Shown here one piece after another: positions 25,343 through 34,950 of a stretch of 64,000 nt of DNA (positions are counted from its first letter, which is position 1; every line of letters starts with the position of its first letter). The position numbers were made by a program, and so were the translations under genes. Below the pieces are notes generated by a model. The model made no database searches and was not told the origin of the DNA. It worked only from the letters and a program-made list of their open reading frames with translations. The stretch comes from Methylibium sp035476815 (GTDB lineage: Bacteria; Pseudomonadota; Gammaproteobacteria; Burkholderiales; Burkholderiaceae_C): positions 61,756 to 125,755 of the forward strand of contig DATILD010000021.1 of assembly GCA_035476815.1 (NCBI GenBank), in the 5' to 3' direction.

Positions 25343-26106
25343 GCGATGCGGCGCATCCCGACTGGCTGCGCCCCGTCTTCTCGACGCCCGGCGTCGCCGC
25401 GCTGATGAGCACGCGGGCCGGCGGCTGCAGCACCGGGCCGTTCGAGAGCCTGAACCTCGGCGACGCTGTCGGCGACGACCCGGCATGCGTCGAACGCAAC
25501 CGCGAGCGTTTCGCCGCCGCGCTCGGCGCGGCCCCGACCTACCTGCGCCAGGTGCACGGACGTCGGGTCGTGCCGCTGCCAGTGAGCGGCACGCCCGAGG
25601 CCGACGCCTGCGTCACGACCGCGCCCGGCGTCGCCTGCGTGATCCAGGTCGCCGACTGCCTGCCGGTGCTGCTGGCAGCGCCGGATGCGCGCGGTGTCGC
25701 CGCGGCGCATGCCGGCTGGCGTGGGCTGGCCGGCGGCGTGGTGGAGGCCACCGTCGCCGCGCTGGGCGAGGCGGCCGCGTGCGCACCGGCCGAGCTGGAG
25801 GCTTGGCTGGGCCCCTGCATCGGCCCGCGGGCGTTCGAGGTCGGGGAGGATGTGCTGGCCGGCTTCGGCGTCGGCCCGCAGGCGACGCATCCGCGCTTCG
25901 TGGCCGGCCGGCCGGGGCACTGGCTGGCCGATCTGGCCGGCCTGGCGCACGACCGGCTCACGGCGCTGGGGATCACCCGGGTCACGGGCGGCCGCTGGTG
26001 CACCGTCGAGGACGCCTCACGCTTCTTCTCGTTCCGCCGGGACCGACCGCGCTTCGGCAACTGCGGGCGCATGGCCGCCGCGATCTGGATCGAGCGCCGC
26101 CGATGA
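25339..26106 (+). CDS. pgeF: Peptidoglycan editing factor PgeF (YfiH/laccase-domain family)
   Basis: 255-aa protein of the family once called multicopper polyphenol oxidases. Metal-site motifs LRQVHG, QVADCLPVLLA, AAAHAGWRGLAGG and the late RFFSFRRD are intact. Family members remove wrongly incorporated L-Ser from peptidoglycan precursors and also act on purine nucleosides. It overlaps the upstream isomerase gene by 4 bp, and its 3' end overlaps a convergent small gene by 90 bp. Confidence 0.9.
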   Translation: MSDAAHPDWLRPVFSTPGVAALMSTRAGGCSTGPFESLNLGDAVGDDPACVERNRERFAAALGAAPTYLRQVHGRRVVPLPVSGTPEADACVTTAPGVACVIQVADCLPVLLAAPDARGVAAAHAGWRGLAGGVVEATVAALGEAAACAPAELEAWLGPCIGPRAFEVGEDVLAGFGVGPQATHPRFVAGRPGHWLADLAGLAHDRLTALGITRVTGGRWCTVEDASRFFSFRRDRPRFGNCGRMAAAIWIERRR

Positions 26107-26295
26107 GGCCTCGGCCGCCTGCCGCGCACGCCGCCGCGCCGGCGTGCCCATGATGTACATCACCACCGCCAGCGGCCCGGCGCCGTAGAGTACGAACGTG
26201 ATCACCGCGCCCAGCACGCTGCCGGACGCGTGCGTGGCCTCGGCCACCGCCATCATCAGCACCACGTAGAGCCAGACGATCGCCACCAAATACAT
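26017..26295 (-). CDS. Small two-helix membrane protein, unknown function
   Basis: 92 aa from ATG at 26293-26295. Two membrane helices are visible (MYLVAIVWLYVVLMMAVAEA and VLGAVITFVLYGAGPLAVVM), followed by a charged, alanine-rich tail. The tail-coding part overlaps pgeF on the other strand by 90 bp. An upstream extension of the frame lacks features and would run into the phaC leader. Function is not recognised. Confidence 0.6.
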   Translation of the reverse strand: MYLVAIVWLYVVLMMAVAEATHASGSVLGAVITFVLYGAGPLAVVMYIMGTPARRRARQAAEASSAALDPDRGGHAPAVAEARSVPAEREEA

Positions 26296-26370
26296 CGCTA
26301 TCCCAAGGGGCGGCCCGTTCAGGTCCGCGCAAGTCTGTCGCCGATAATCGTCGAAAACGCAAGGAGACGC

Positions 26371-28050
26371 ATGAACCAAGCTGCAAGCGGCTGGCCGAAT
26401 CTCGGGGCCGGTCTGGATCTCTCCACCTCCGCCCGCCAGCTCACCGAGGGCTGGGCCCAGGCGATGCAGAACCTGACCGGGCTGCAGCTCGCCCCCGAGT
26501 CGATCAGCCAGCTCCAGGCGGACTACCTGCGCGAGGCCACCACGCTGTGGAACCAGGCGGCCGGCCAGGCCCCGGTCGCGGCCCCGGGGGACCGCCGCTT
26601 CGCGGCCCAGGACTGGACGGCCACCCCGGCGTCATCGTTCATGACCGGGATGTACCTGCTCAACGCCCGCACGCTGATGCAGATGGCCGAGCAGGTGCAG
26701 GCCGACCACAAGACGCGCCAGCGCATCCGCTTCGCGGTGCAGCAGTGGGTCGATGCGGCGGCGCCGTCGAACTACCTCGCGCTCAATCCCGAGGCGCAGC
26801 GCAAGGCGCTCGAGACCCAGGGCGAGAGCATCGCGCAGGGCCTGCAGCACCTGTGGCACGACATCCAGCAGGGCCATGTGTCGCAGACCGACGAGAGCGT
26901 CTTCGAGGTCGGCCGCAACGTCGCCACGACCGAGGGCGCGGTGGTGTTCGAGAACGAGCTGTTCCAGCTCGTCGAATACAAGCCGCTGACCGCCACCGTG
27001 CACGAACGGCCGCTGCTGATCGTGCCGCCCTGCATCAACAAGTTCTACATCCTCGACCTGCAGCCCGACAACTCGCTGGTGCGCCATGCGGTCAGCCAGG
27101 GCCACCGTGTCTTTCTGGTGAGCTGGGTCAACGCCGGCGAGTCGGTACAGAACAAGACCTGGGACGACTACATCGAGCACGCGGTCATCCGCGCGATCGA
27201 GGAAGTGCAGGCGATCGGGCGCCAGGACCAGATCAACGTGCTGGGCTTCTGCGTTGGCGGCACGCTGCTGGCGACGGCGCTCGCCGTGCTGGCGGCACGC
27301 GGCGAACAGCCGGCGGCCAGCCTGACGATGCTGACCAGCTTCCTGGACTTCAGCGACACCGGGATCATCGACGTGTTCGTCGACGAGCCCTCGGTGCGGA
27401 TGCGCGAGCTGGCCATCGGCCAGGGTGGCCTGCTCAAGGGCCACGAGCTCGCCACCACCTTCAGCTTCCTGCGTCCCAACGACCTGGTGTGGAACTACGT
27501 CGTCGCCAATTACCTGAAGGGCGAGATGCCGCCGCCCTTCGACCTGCTGTACTGGAACTCCGACTCGACCAACCTGCCGGGTCCGATGTTCTGCTGGTAC
27601 CTGCGCCACGCCTACCTGCAGAACGACCTGGTCAAGCCCGGCAAGGCGACGGTCTGCGGTGTGCCGATCGACCTGCGCCGCATCGAGGCGCCGGCCTTCC
27701 TCTACGCCTCGCGAGAGGACCACATCGTCCCCTGGCACAGCGCCTACACCAGCGTCGGCATCCTGCCGGGCAAGAAGCAGTTCGTGCTGGGGGCCTCGGG
27801 CCACATCGCCGGCGTGATCAATCCGCCGGCCAAGAAGAAGCGCGGCTATTGGGTGAATCCCAAGCTGCCCAAGACCGCCGATGCCTGGATGGAAGGCGCC
27901 ACCGAGCATGCCGGCAGCTGGTGGCCGGCGTGGTGCGAGTGGCTGGCCGGCCATGCTGGCAAGCAGATTGCTGCACCCAAGACCTATGGTGACCGCACGC
28001 ACAAGGCCATCGAGCCCGCGCCCGGCCGCTACGTGAAGGCCAAGGCCTGA
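26371..28050 (+). CDS. phaC: Class I poly(3-hydroxyalkanoate) synthase
   Basis: 559-aa polymerase that links 3-hydroxybutyryl-CoA into polyhydroxybutyrate granules. An N-terminal domain (1-200) precedes an alpha/beta-hydrolase core. The lipase-like box GFCVGG has nucleophile Cys294, the catalytic Asp is in EDHIVPW and the His in GASGHIAGV. Length is typical of class I enzymes. AAGGAG lies just before the ATG at 26371. It heads phaC-phaA-phaB. Confidence 0.96.
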   Translation: MNQAASGWPNLGAGLDLSTSARQLTEGWAQAMQNLTGLQLAPESISQLQADYLREATTLWNQAAGQAPVAAPGDRRFAAQDWTATPASSFMTGMYLLNARTLMQMAEQVQADHKTRQRIRFAVQQWVDAAAPSNYLALNPEAQRKALETQGESIAQGLQHLWHDIQQGHVSQTDESVFEVGRNVATTEGAVVFENELFQLVEYKPLTATVHERPLLIVPPCINKFYILDLQPDNSLVRHAVSQGHRVFLVSWVNAGESVQNKTWDDYIEHAVIRAIEEVQAIGRQDQINVLGFCVGGTLLATALAVLAARGEQPAASLTMLTSFLDFSDTGIIDVFVDEPSVRMRELAIGQGGLLKGHELATTFSFLRPNDLVWNYVVANYLKGEMPPPFDLLYWNSDSTNLPGPMFCWYLRHAYLQNDLVKPGKATVCGVPIDLRRIEAPAFLYASREDHIVPWHSAYTSVGILPGKKQFVLGASGHIAGVINPPAKKKRGYWVNPKLPKTADAWMEGATEHAGSWWPAWCEWLAGHAGKQIAAPKTYGDRTHKAIEPAPGRYVKAKA

Positions 28051-28087
28051 CCCGACTTTTCCGCCCCGAGCCCCTGAGGAGACTTCC

Positions 28088-29269
<1,182 letters not shown>

Positions 29270-29461
29270 ACAAGCTGCTGCTGCACCGGGGCACAGCGGC
29301 CGCGGGTCTGCACGCACCGTCCCGGGGCGGCGCGTCGATCTGCGGTCGGCCCGGCACTTGCGAAGCCTTCCAACCCGGGCGAACCCGGTTGACCATCCGT
29401 GGCGTCCGGCCGCACGCTAGGCGCGTCGCAAGACCGTCAACATGAATCAGGAGCACAGAGC

Positions 29462-30199
29462 ATGAGCAAGAAAGTCGCTTACGTCACCGGTGGCATGGGG
29501 GGCATCGGCACCGCAATCTGCCAGCGGCTGCACAAGGACGGTTTCAAGGTCATCGCCGGCTGCGGCCCGAGCCGCGACCACAAGAAGTGGATCGACGAGC
29601 AGGCGGCGCTGGGCTACACCTTCTACGCCTCGGTCGGCAACGTGTCCGACTGGGACTCGACCGTCGAGGCCTTCAAGGCCGTGAAGGCCGAGCATGGCGC
29701 GGTCAGCGTGCTGGTCAACAACGCCGGCATCACCCGCGACGGCATGTTCCGCAAGATGAGCAAGGCCGACTGGGACGCGGTGATCAGCACCAACCTCGAC
29801 AGCCTGTTCAACGTGACCAAGCAGGTGATCGACGAGATGACCGAGGCCGGCTGGGGCCGCATCGTCAACATCTCGTCGGTGAACGGCGAGAAGGGCCAGT
29901 TCGGCCAGACCAACTACTCGGCGGCCAAGGCCGGCATGCACGGCTTCACGATGGCGCTGGCGCAGGAAGTCGCCAACAAGGGCGTGACGGTCAACACCGT
30001 GAGCCCGGGCTACATCGGCACCGAGATGGTCCGCGCGATCCGCCAGGACGTGCTCGACAAGATCGTCGCGACGATTCCCGTCAAGCGCCTGGGCACGCCG
30101 GAGGACATCGCGTCGATGGTGTCGTGGGTGTCGTCGGACGAGTCCGGCTTCGCGACCGGCGCCGACTTCTCGGTCAATGGCGGCCTGCACATGGGTTGA
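29462..30199 (+). CDS. phaB: NADPH-dependent acetoacetyl-CoA reductase
   Basis: 245-aa short-chain dehydrogenase making (R)-3-hydroxybutyryl-CoA. The cofactor site TGGMGGIG, the NNAGITRDG motif, and the catalytic Ser with NYSAAKAG (Tyr-x3-Lys) are clear. AGGAG is 8 bp before the ATG at 29462. The 192-bp spacer after phaA, which holds a TTGACC (29389-29394) but no clear -10, could allow separate control. Confidence 0.96.
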   Translation: MSKKVAYVTGGMGGIGTAICQRLHKDGFKVIAGCGPSRDHKKWIDEQAALGYTFYASVGNVSDWDSTVEAFKAVKAEHGAVSVLVNNAGITRDGMFRKMSKADWDAVISTNLDSLFNVTKQVIDEMTEAGWGRIVNISSVNGEKGQFGQTNYSAAKAGMHGFTMALAQEVANKGVTVNTVSPGYIGTEMVRAIRQDVLDKIVATIPVKRLGTPEDIASMVSWVSSDESGFATGADFSVNGGLHMG

Positions 30200-30220
30200 G
30201 CCTGCGGGCATGGCCTCGGC

Positions 30221-30257
30221 AACGAACAAGGCGGGCCTCGGCCCGCCTTGTTTCGTT
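30221..30257 (+). terminator. Intrinsic terminator after phaB
   Basis: AACGAACAAGGCGGGC pairs with GCCCGCCTTGTTTCGTT with one bulged T and a very short loop. A T-containing tail lies inside the right arm. It separates phaB from the convergent small gene and may serve both. Confidence 0.75.
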
Positions 30258-30273
30258 CGGGAGAGCGGCGCGC

Positions 30274-30594
30274 TCAGCCGCGCATCCGCTCCTCGACCGC
30301 CGCCAGCCGCTCCAGCGCCGCGCAGACCTCGGCGAAGGAGCCGCCGATCGCGCCGCGCCGGCGGTCCTGCGGGTCCAGCGTCATCCAGAAGCGGCGGGCA
30401 GCATGTCGGGCGCCCTGGACCGACCCGCCGCCTCGGGCGACCCGAAAGGGCGTGATCGGCCGGCCGGTGGCCGGCAGCGGCAGCCGCGCGCTGCGCACGG
30501 CCGGCGGCCGGAACGACACCGCCGCCACCGGCGCCGGTGCGTCGAAGCCCGTCATCCACCACCGCCGCAGCGGGTTCCACAGAAGCGTGACCAT
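30274..30594 (-). CDS. Conserved small protein downstream of phaB, unknown function
   Basis: 106 aa from the ATG at 30592-30594, preceded by GAGGAG seven bases upstream; a longer frame further upstream has no such support. It begins MVTLLWNPLRRWWMTGFDAP and is rich in Arg, Trp and Phe, with a C-terminal helix (SFAEVCAALERLAAVEERMR). Proximity to pha genes suggests a possible granule link, but there is no phasin motif. Function not recognised. Confidence 0.6.
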   Translation of the reverse strand: MVTLLWNPLRRWWMTGFDAPAPVAAVSFRPPAVRSARLPLPATGRPITPFRVARGGGSVQGARHAARRFWMTLDPQDRRRGAIGGSFAEVCAALERLAAVEERMRG

Positions 30595-30704
30595 CTCGAA
30601 GCTCCTCAAGCAGGAAGTTCGACAGGATTGGGTTGCAGAGCCGTCCCGCGGGATCGCGCGCCGAGCGGCGCTGATGCCCGTCACCCGCGGAGGCCGACGA
30701 AGAC

Positions 30705-31064
30705 TCAGCGGGGCGGCGCGCTCCCGCGGACGCGCGGCGCCTGATGGGCGCCGAGCTGGCCATAGACACGCTTGCGCTCGGCCGTGTAGCGCCACCAGGG
30801 CGTGGCCTCGGCGCCGCTCATGAAATCGACGGCGGCGAGGAAGGTGTCGAGCACGCAGGGGTCCTGGCGCTGGCCGCTGCGCTCGCACAGCGCGCGGTAG
30901 AGCGCGTAGGCGTCCTGTCCGGCCAGCTGGGACGGGCGCTCGATGCCGATCGAGCGCAGATCCGCGGCCAGCGAGGGGCCGATGTTGGGGATCTGCTCCA
31001 GCGTCGCGCAGTCGGCGGCCGCCAACGCCTTGCCTCGGAAACGGACCGGGGTGGAAGCGCCCAT
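30705..31064 (-). CDS. Helix-hairpin-helix protein, Cdd1/pathogenicity-locus type
   Basis: 119 aa from an ATG preceded by GAGG, eight bases after the lexA stop. A helix-hairpin-helix DNA-binding segment (LEQIPNIGPSLAADLRSIGI) is followed by a region (LYRALCERSGQRQDPCVLDT) typical of the Cdd1-like family. Placement directly behind lexA indicates co-transcription and SOS control, pointing to a DNA-repair role that is not proven. Confidence 0.75.
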   Translation of the reverse strand: MGASTPVRFRGKALAAADCATLEQIPNIGPSLAADLRSIGIERPSQLAGQDAYALYRALCERSGQRQDPCVLDTFLAAVDFMSGAEATPWWRYTAERKRVYGQLGAHQAPRVRGSAPPR

Positions 31065-31072
31065 TGCCAGCC

Positions 31073-31750
31073 TCACATCAGCATGGTGTTGCGGATCAGG
31101 CCGACCGCCAGGCCCTCGATCGCGAACGGCCCGCTCTCCTCGGTGACGACGAGGGTCTCGAAGTCAGGGTTCTCGGGGATCAGCTCGATCGTCCCGCGCA
31201 CGCGCCGGAAGCGCTTGACGGTGACGTCGTCGCCGAGCCGGGCGACGACGATCTGGCCGTTCTTGGCATCGCTGGCCTTCTGCACGGCGAGCAGGTCGCC
31301 GTCGAGGATGCCGGCGTCGCGCATGCTCATGCCGCGCACCTTGAGCAGGTAGTCGGGCCGGCGCGGGAACATGCTGGCCTCGACCGCGTAGCTCTGGTCG
31401 ATGTGCTCCTGCGCAAGGATGGGGCTGCCGGCCGCCACCCGGCCGACCAGCGGCAGCATCAGCTGCGACAGGCTGGGCAGCGGCAGGCTGAACTGCTTGT
31501 GGCGCTGCTCGTTGAGCGAGCGCAATGTGTCAGACTGAAGCCGAATGCCGCGCGAGGTGCCGCCTACCAGTTCGATCACGCCCTTGCGGGCCAGAGCCTT
31601 GAGATGTTCCTCGGCCGCGTTGGCGGAGCGGAAGCCCAGTTCGGCGGCGATCTCGGCGCGCGTCGGCGGCGAGCCGCTGCGCTGGATCGCGCTCTGGATC
31701 AGCTCGAGGATCTGCTGCTGGCGGGCGGTGAGTTTGGGCGCGTCTTCCAA
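31073..31750 (-). CDS. lexA: LexA SOS repressor
   Basis: 225-aa repressor-protease. The N-terminal winged helix begins KLTARQQQILELIQSAIQ. The autocleavage site Ala107-Gly108 (RVAAGSP), Ser142 in GMSMRDAG and Lys179 form the latent protease, with the same spacing as in E. coli. It is slightly longer than E. coli LexA because of a linker (about 72-95). Two LexA-box-like sequences lie just upstream, so it is autoregulated. Confidence 0.97.
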   Translation of the reverse strand: MEDAPKLTARQQQILELIQSAIQRSGSPPTRAEIAAELGFRSANAAEEHLKALARKGVIELVGGTSRGIRLQSDTLRSLNEQRHKQFSLPLPSLSQLMLPLVGRVAAGSPILAQEHIDQSYAVEASMFPRRPDYLLKVRGMSMRDAGILDGDLLAVQKASDAKNGQIVVARLGDDVTVKRFRRVRGTIELIPENPDFETLVVTEESGPFAIEGLAVGLIRNTMLM

Positions 31751-31771
31751 GCGGGGCTCCGGCGGCTGTCC

Positions 31772-31806
31772 CTGGCAATCTATCCAGTAACTGTATTTTT
31801 ATCCAG
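31772..31806. promoter_or_regulatory. Tandem LexA (SOS) boxes between lexA and ansA
   Basis: On the minus strand CTGGATAAAAATACAG (31791-31806) matches the CTG-N10-CAG SOS box with an A+T-rich centre. A second, weaker box CTGG-N8-CCAG lies at 31772-31787. They are 21 to 56 bp upstream of lexA; the right box ends 12 bp before the ansA start codon. Confidence 0.8.
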
Positions 31807-31817
31807 CCTTCAGCCAA

Positions 31818-32768
31818 ATGCAAGCCTTATCGAATCCCGGCGCGCCCTGCGTCGTCGTCCTCGCGACCGGCGGCACCATCGCGGGCACCGCCGCCTCGGC
31901 GACCGACAGCCTCGGCTACCGCTCCGCGCAGCTCGGCGTGGACGCGCTGATCGCCGCGGTGCCGGTGCTGGCCGGGCGGGCGCTCGAGGCCGAGCAGGTG
32001 GCCCAGATCGACAGCAAGGACATGGACTTCGGCGTGTGGCGCGCGCTGGCCCACCGCGTCGAGATCCACCTGGCGCGACCCGAGGTCGCCGGCATCGTCG
32101 TGACCCATGGCACCGACACGCTGGAGGAGACCGCTTACCTGCTGCAGCGCGTGCTGGCGCCGTCCAAGCCGGTCGTGCTGACCGCGGCGATGCGCCCGGC
32201 CACCGCACTGCAGGCCGACGGCCCGCAGAACCTGCTCGACGCGGTGACGCTGGCCGCCGAGCCCGGCGCACGCGGCGTGCTCGCGGTGGTGGCGGGGCGG
32301 GTGCACGGCGCCTTCGACGTCCGCAAGAGCCAGACCTACCGGCTCGATGCCTTCGGCTCGGGCGACCCCGGCGTGCTCGCCGCGGTCGAGGGCGCGGCGG
32401 TGCGCCGCTTCCGCGACTGGCCGACCGGCGCGGCGCTCGGCACTGCGCTGCTCGACGCCGCCCCCTGGCCGCGCGTCGACATCGTCACCAGCCACGCGGG
32501 CGCCGACGGTCGCATCGTCGACGCGCTGCTGGCGCAGGGCGTCGACGGCCTGGTCGTCGCCGGGACCGGCAACGCCACGCTGCACCATGCGCTCGAGGCG
32601 GCCCTGCTGCGCGCGGCCGCGCAGGGCGTCGAGGTGCGCTGCTGCACCCGGGTGCCGGAGGGCGGGGTCCACCCCGGGGCGGTTCGCGCGCTGCCGCTCG
32701 GGCAGGCAGCGACGCCGCAGCAGGAGCGCGTGGCGCTGCTGCTCGACCTGCTGCAGCGCCGCCGCTAG
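31818..32768 (+). CDS. L-asparaginase (type II-like)
   Basis: 316-aa asparaginase-fold hydrolase that releases ammonia from asparagine. The first catalytic Thr lies in VVLATGGTIAGT (about 12-23) and the second in VVTHGTDTLEET (about 93-104). No signal peptide is present, so it is cytoplasmic. It is divergent from lexA with only 67 bp between the start codons, and it lacks an obvious ribosome binding site because a LexA box occupies that region. The gene ends 5 bp before the convergent NRDE gene. Confidence 0.88.
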   Translation: MQALSNPGAPCVVVLATGGTIAGTAASATDSLGYRSAQLGVDALIAAVPVLAGRALEAEQVAQIDSKDMDFGVWRALAHRVEIHLARPEVAGIVVTHGTDTLEETAYLLQRVLAPSKPVVLTAAMRPATALQADGPQNLLDAVTLAAEPGARGVLAVVAGRVHGAFDVRKSQTYRLDAFGSGDPGVLAAVEGAAVRRFRDWPTGAALGTALLDAAPWPRVDIVTSHAGADGRIVDALLAQGVDGLVVAGTGNATLHHALEAALLRAAAQGVEVRCCTRVPEGGVHPGAVRALPLGQAATPQQERVALLLDLLQRRR

Positions 32769-32773
32769 CCAGG

Positions 32774-33613
32774 CTAGCTCGGCAGCGGGCGCAGCTCGAT
32801 CGTCGAGCTGGCCGCGGCCCGACCCGGCCAGCCGTGCAGCGCGGCGCGGCGCTCGGCCCCCTGCGGCCCGTGGCTGCGCTCGATGACCTGCGTGATCGGG
32901 CCGTGCGGCGTGTTCTCGGTGATCACCAACGTCGAGCAGCGGGTGCCATAGCGGCCATCGGCGGTGCGGATCCACGCCGCCGACAGCTCGCGCTCCAGCG
33001 GCAGCGGCACGCCGGTCGTCGGCAGCAGGGCGTCGTCGGCGCGCGCCGGATCGGCCAACGCGTCGAACAAGCGCGCGCTCAGCGCGGCGGTCGTCCCGGC
33101 CTCGCGGAGAGCCCGGCGCAGCGCGGCCTTGAGTTTGTCGACCTTGGGCCAGGGCGTGTCGAGCGCGGCGTTCGACAGGCCGTAGAGGCCGTCGCCCAGG
33201 CGCTGCGGCGCGGTGGCGCGGCTGCCGGCCCAGTACCAGGCGCCGGCCGCGACGTCGGCCGCGACCAGATTGAAGCCGTTGTGTCCGGCCATCGCCAGCC
33301 GCGGCCAATGGGCGTGGAAGGGTTCTTCGCCGAGCAGCCAGTCCGGCACCAGCGCGCCGCGGGAGGGGGCGCGCGGATCGTTGCCGCGGCCGTCGCGCAC
33401 GTTCGTCACCAGGGCGAGTCGGCCGCCCCTGCTCAGGCCCAGCCAGGTGCCGCCGGCCTGCAGGTCGCGGCCGGCGAGCACGGCCGGCGCGCCGTCAGGC
33501 CCCGGCCACCAGTCCAGCGGCGCGGTCGGCCGGTCGAAGAACTCGTCGCGGTTCGAGGCCAGCACCAGCGGAAAGCGCGCGCTCTGCCCGAGCGCCAGCG
33601 CTACGAGACACAT
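32774..33613 (-). CDS. NRDE/TANGO2-family protein
   Basis: 279-aa protein starting MCLVALALGQSARFPLVLAS and continuing with the defining NRDEFFDRPT. The N-terminal cysteine after Met resembles an Ntn-hydrolase nucleophile. TANGO2 relatives have been linked to heme trafficking in animals; the bacterial role is not settled. It overlaps the upstream DUF4936 gene by 13 bp, showing they are co-transcribed. Confidence 0.85.
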   Translation of the reverse strand: MCLVALALGQSARFPLVLASNRDEFFDRPTAPLDWWPGPDGAPAVLAGRDLQAGGTWLGLSRGGRLALVTNVRDGRGNDPRAPSRGALVPDWLLGEEPFHAHWPRLAMAGHNGFNLVAADVAAGAWYWAGSRATAPQRLGDGLYGLSNAALDTPWPKVDKLKAALRRALREAGTTAALSARLFDALADPARADDALLPTTGVPLPLERELSAAWIRTADGRYGTRCSTLVITENTPHGPITQVIERSHGPQGAERRAALHGWPGRAAASSTIELRPLPS

Positions 33614-33915
33614 GCGACGAAGTGCTCGACGCGGCGCGGGCCCACGGTCCAGTCGGCCAGCACCTGCGCGGCGCGTTCGATCGCCGCGGCCACCGGCACG
33701 GCCTCGAGGCCGTCGGGCAGCGCGTAGGTCTCCATCCAGGTGTTCAGGCCATCGCGCACTTCGGGCCGGCCGAGCAGCCGCGCCCGTAGGCCGGGGCAGG
33801 CGATGCACAGGTGGCGCTGCATCTCGAGCACCGCGTCGGCGAGGCGCTGGGCGTCCTCGGGTCGTGCGCGGTAGTAGATGAAGAGCTCGTGGCCGGCGGG
33901 GTTGGCGTGGCGCAT
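33601..33915 (-). CDS. DUF4936 family protein
   Basis: 104 aa, starting MRHANPAGHELFIYYRARPE, with a ferredoxin-like alternation of helices and strands and no catalytic motif. DUF4936 is largely confined to betaproteobacteria and is usually next to ygfZ, as here (13 bp downstream of ygfZ). Function unknown. Confidence 0.8.
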   Translation of the reverse strand: MRHANPAGHELFIYYRARPEDAQRLADAVLEMQRHLCIACPGLRARLLGRPEVRDGLNTWMETYALPDGLEAVPVAAAIERAAQVLADWTVGPRRVEHFVACVS

Positions 33916-33928
33916 CGCGAGCTCGGGG

Positions 33929-34906
33929 TCAACGCTCGGTGCCCGCGGGCAGCGGATAGGGCAGGGGCCGGCGCGCCAGCGGCGGGCCCCCGGGCGCGCC
34001 CAGGTGCAGGCTGCCGCCGTCGAGCGCGGCCAGCTTGATCTCGGCGATCGCGTCATAGCCGCCGCTCGGCGCCGGCGCCGCCAGCGCGATCAGGCCGCTG
34101 GGCTGGTCGGCATCGCCGCTCCAGTACAGCTCCTGGCCGACGGCCGGCGCTTCGTCGCCGTGCAACAGCACCGCCCTGCGCTTCAGCGTGCCGCGGTACT
34201 GGCTGCGCGCGACGATCTCCTGGCCCGGGTAGCAGCCCTTCTGGAAGTTCACGCCGCCGACCAGTTCGTAGTTCAGCATCTGCGGCACGAAGGCCTCGCT
34301 GGTGGCAGCCAGCACCGGTGCGATGCCGCTGCACACCTCGAGCCAGTCCCAGCGCTCGGCCGGCAGGGCGGGCAGCGCGGCCAGCAGCGACTCGGCCGCC
34401 GCCGACGGGCCAGCCCAGAGCCAGCGCGGCTGGCCGGCGCCGTCGGGCAGGCGCACGAGATGCCCGCCCTCGGGCAGATCGAGCTTCTTCCAGACCGGCA
34501 GCGTGGCCGCGTCGGCAACATGCGCCGCCACGCTCGGGCCGGCGAGTCCGAGCAGCGACACGCTGTCGTCGGCCTCGCTCAGCACCGCCTTGGCGCGCAG
34601 CACGAACATGCGCAGGCGCTTCAGCGTGGCCGGCAGCACCTCGCGCCGGCAGGCGAGCCAGAGCTCGTCGTGGGCATGCTTGAAGCCGATCAGGCTCGCC
34701 AGCATGCGCCCCTTCGGCGAGCAGTAGGCTGCCAGCCGGACGTCGCCGAGGCCCAGGCCGCTGAAGTCGTTGGTCAGCTGGCCGTTCAGGAAGGCGGCGG
34801 CGTCGGCACCGGCGGCGCGGATCAACCCGGTGTGGGCCAGCCGCAGCGCGCCGTCGGCGCTGCTGCTTGCATCTGTTGCGGTGGCGGAGGGCGAGGGCAG
34901 GGACAT
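33929..34906 (-). CDS. ygfZ: Folate-dependent iron-sulfur repair protein YgfZ
   Basis: 325-aa glycine-cleavage T-protein-like enzyme that uses tetrahydrofolate to maintain certain Fe-S enzymes. The signature KGCYPGQEIVARSQYRG is intact. The start at 34904-34906 (MSLPSPSATATD) is preferred; homology begins a few residues later at LRLAHTGLIRA. It is divergent from mltG, and the two starts are 44 bp apart. Confidence 0.92.
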   Translation of the reverse strand: MSLPSPSATATDASSSADGALRLAHTGLIRAAGADAAAFLNGQLTNDFSGLGLGDVRLAAYCSPKGRMLASLIGFKHAHDELWLACRREVLPATLKRLRMFVLRAKAVLSEADDSVSLLGLAGPSVAAHVADAATLPVWKKLDLPEGGHLVRLPDGAGQPRWLWAGPSAAAESLLAALPALPAERWDWLEVCSGIAPVLAATSEAFVPQMLNYELVGGVNFQKGCYPGQEIVARSQYRGTLKRRAVLLHGDEAPAVGQELYWSGDADQPSGLIALAAPAPSGGYDAIAEIKLAALDGGSLHLGAPGGPPLARRPLPYPLPAGTER

Positions 34907-34950
34907 GGGCTGATTATCATCAGCCTCGCCATGCACGACCGTTCCCGCCG

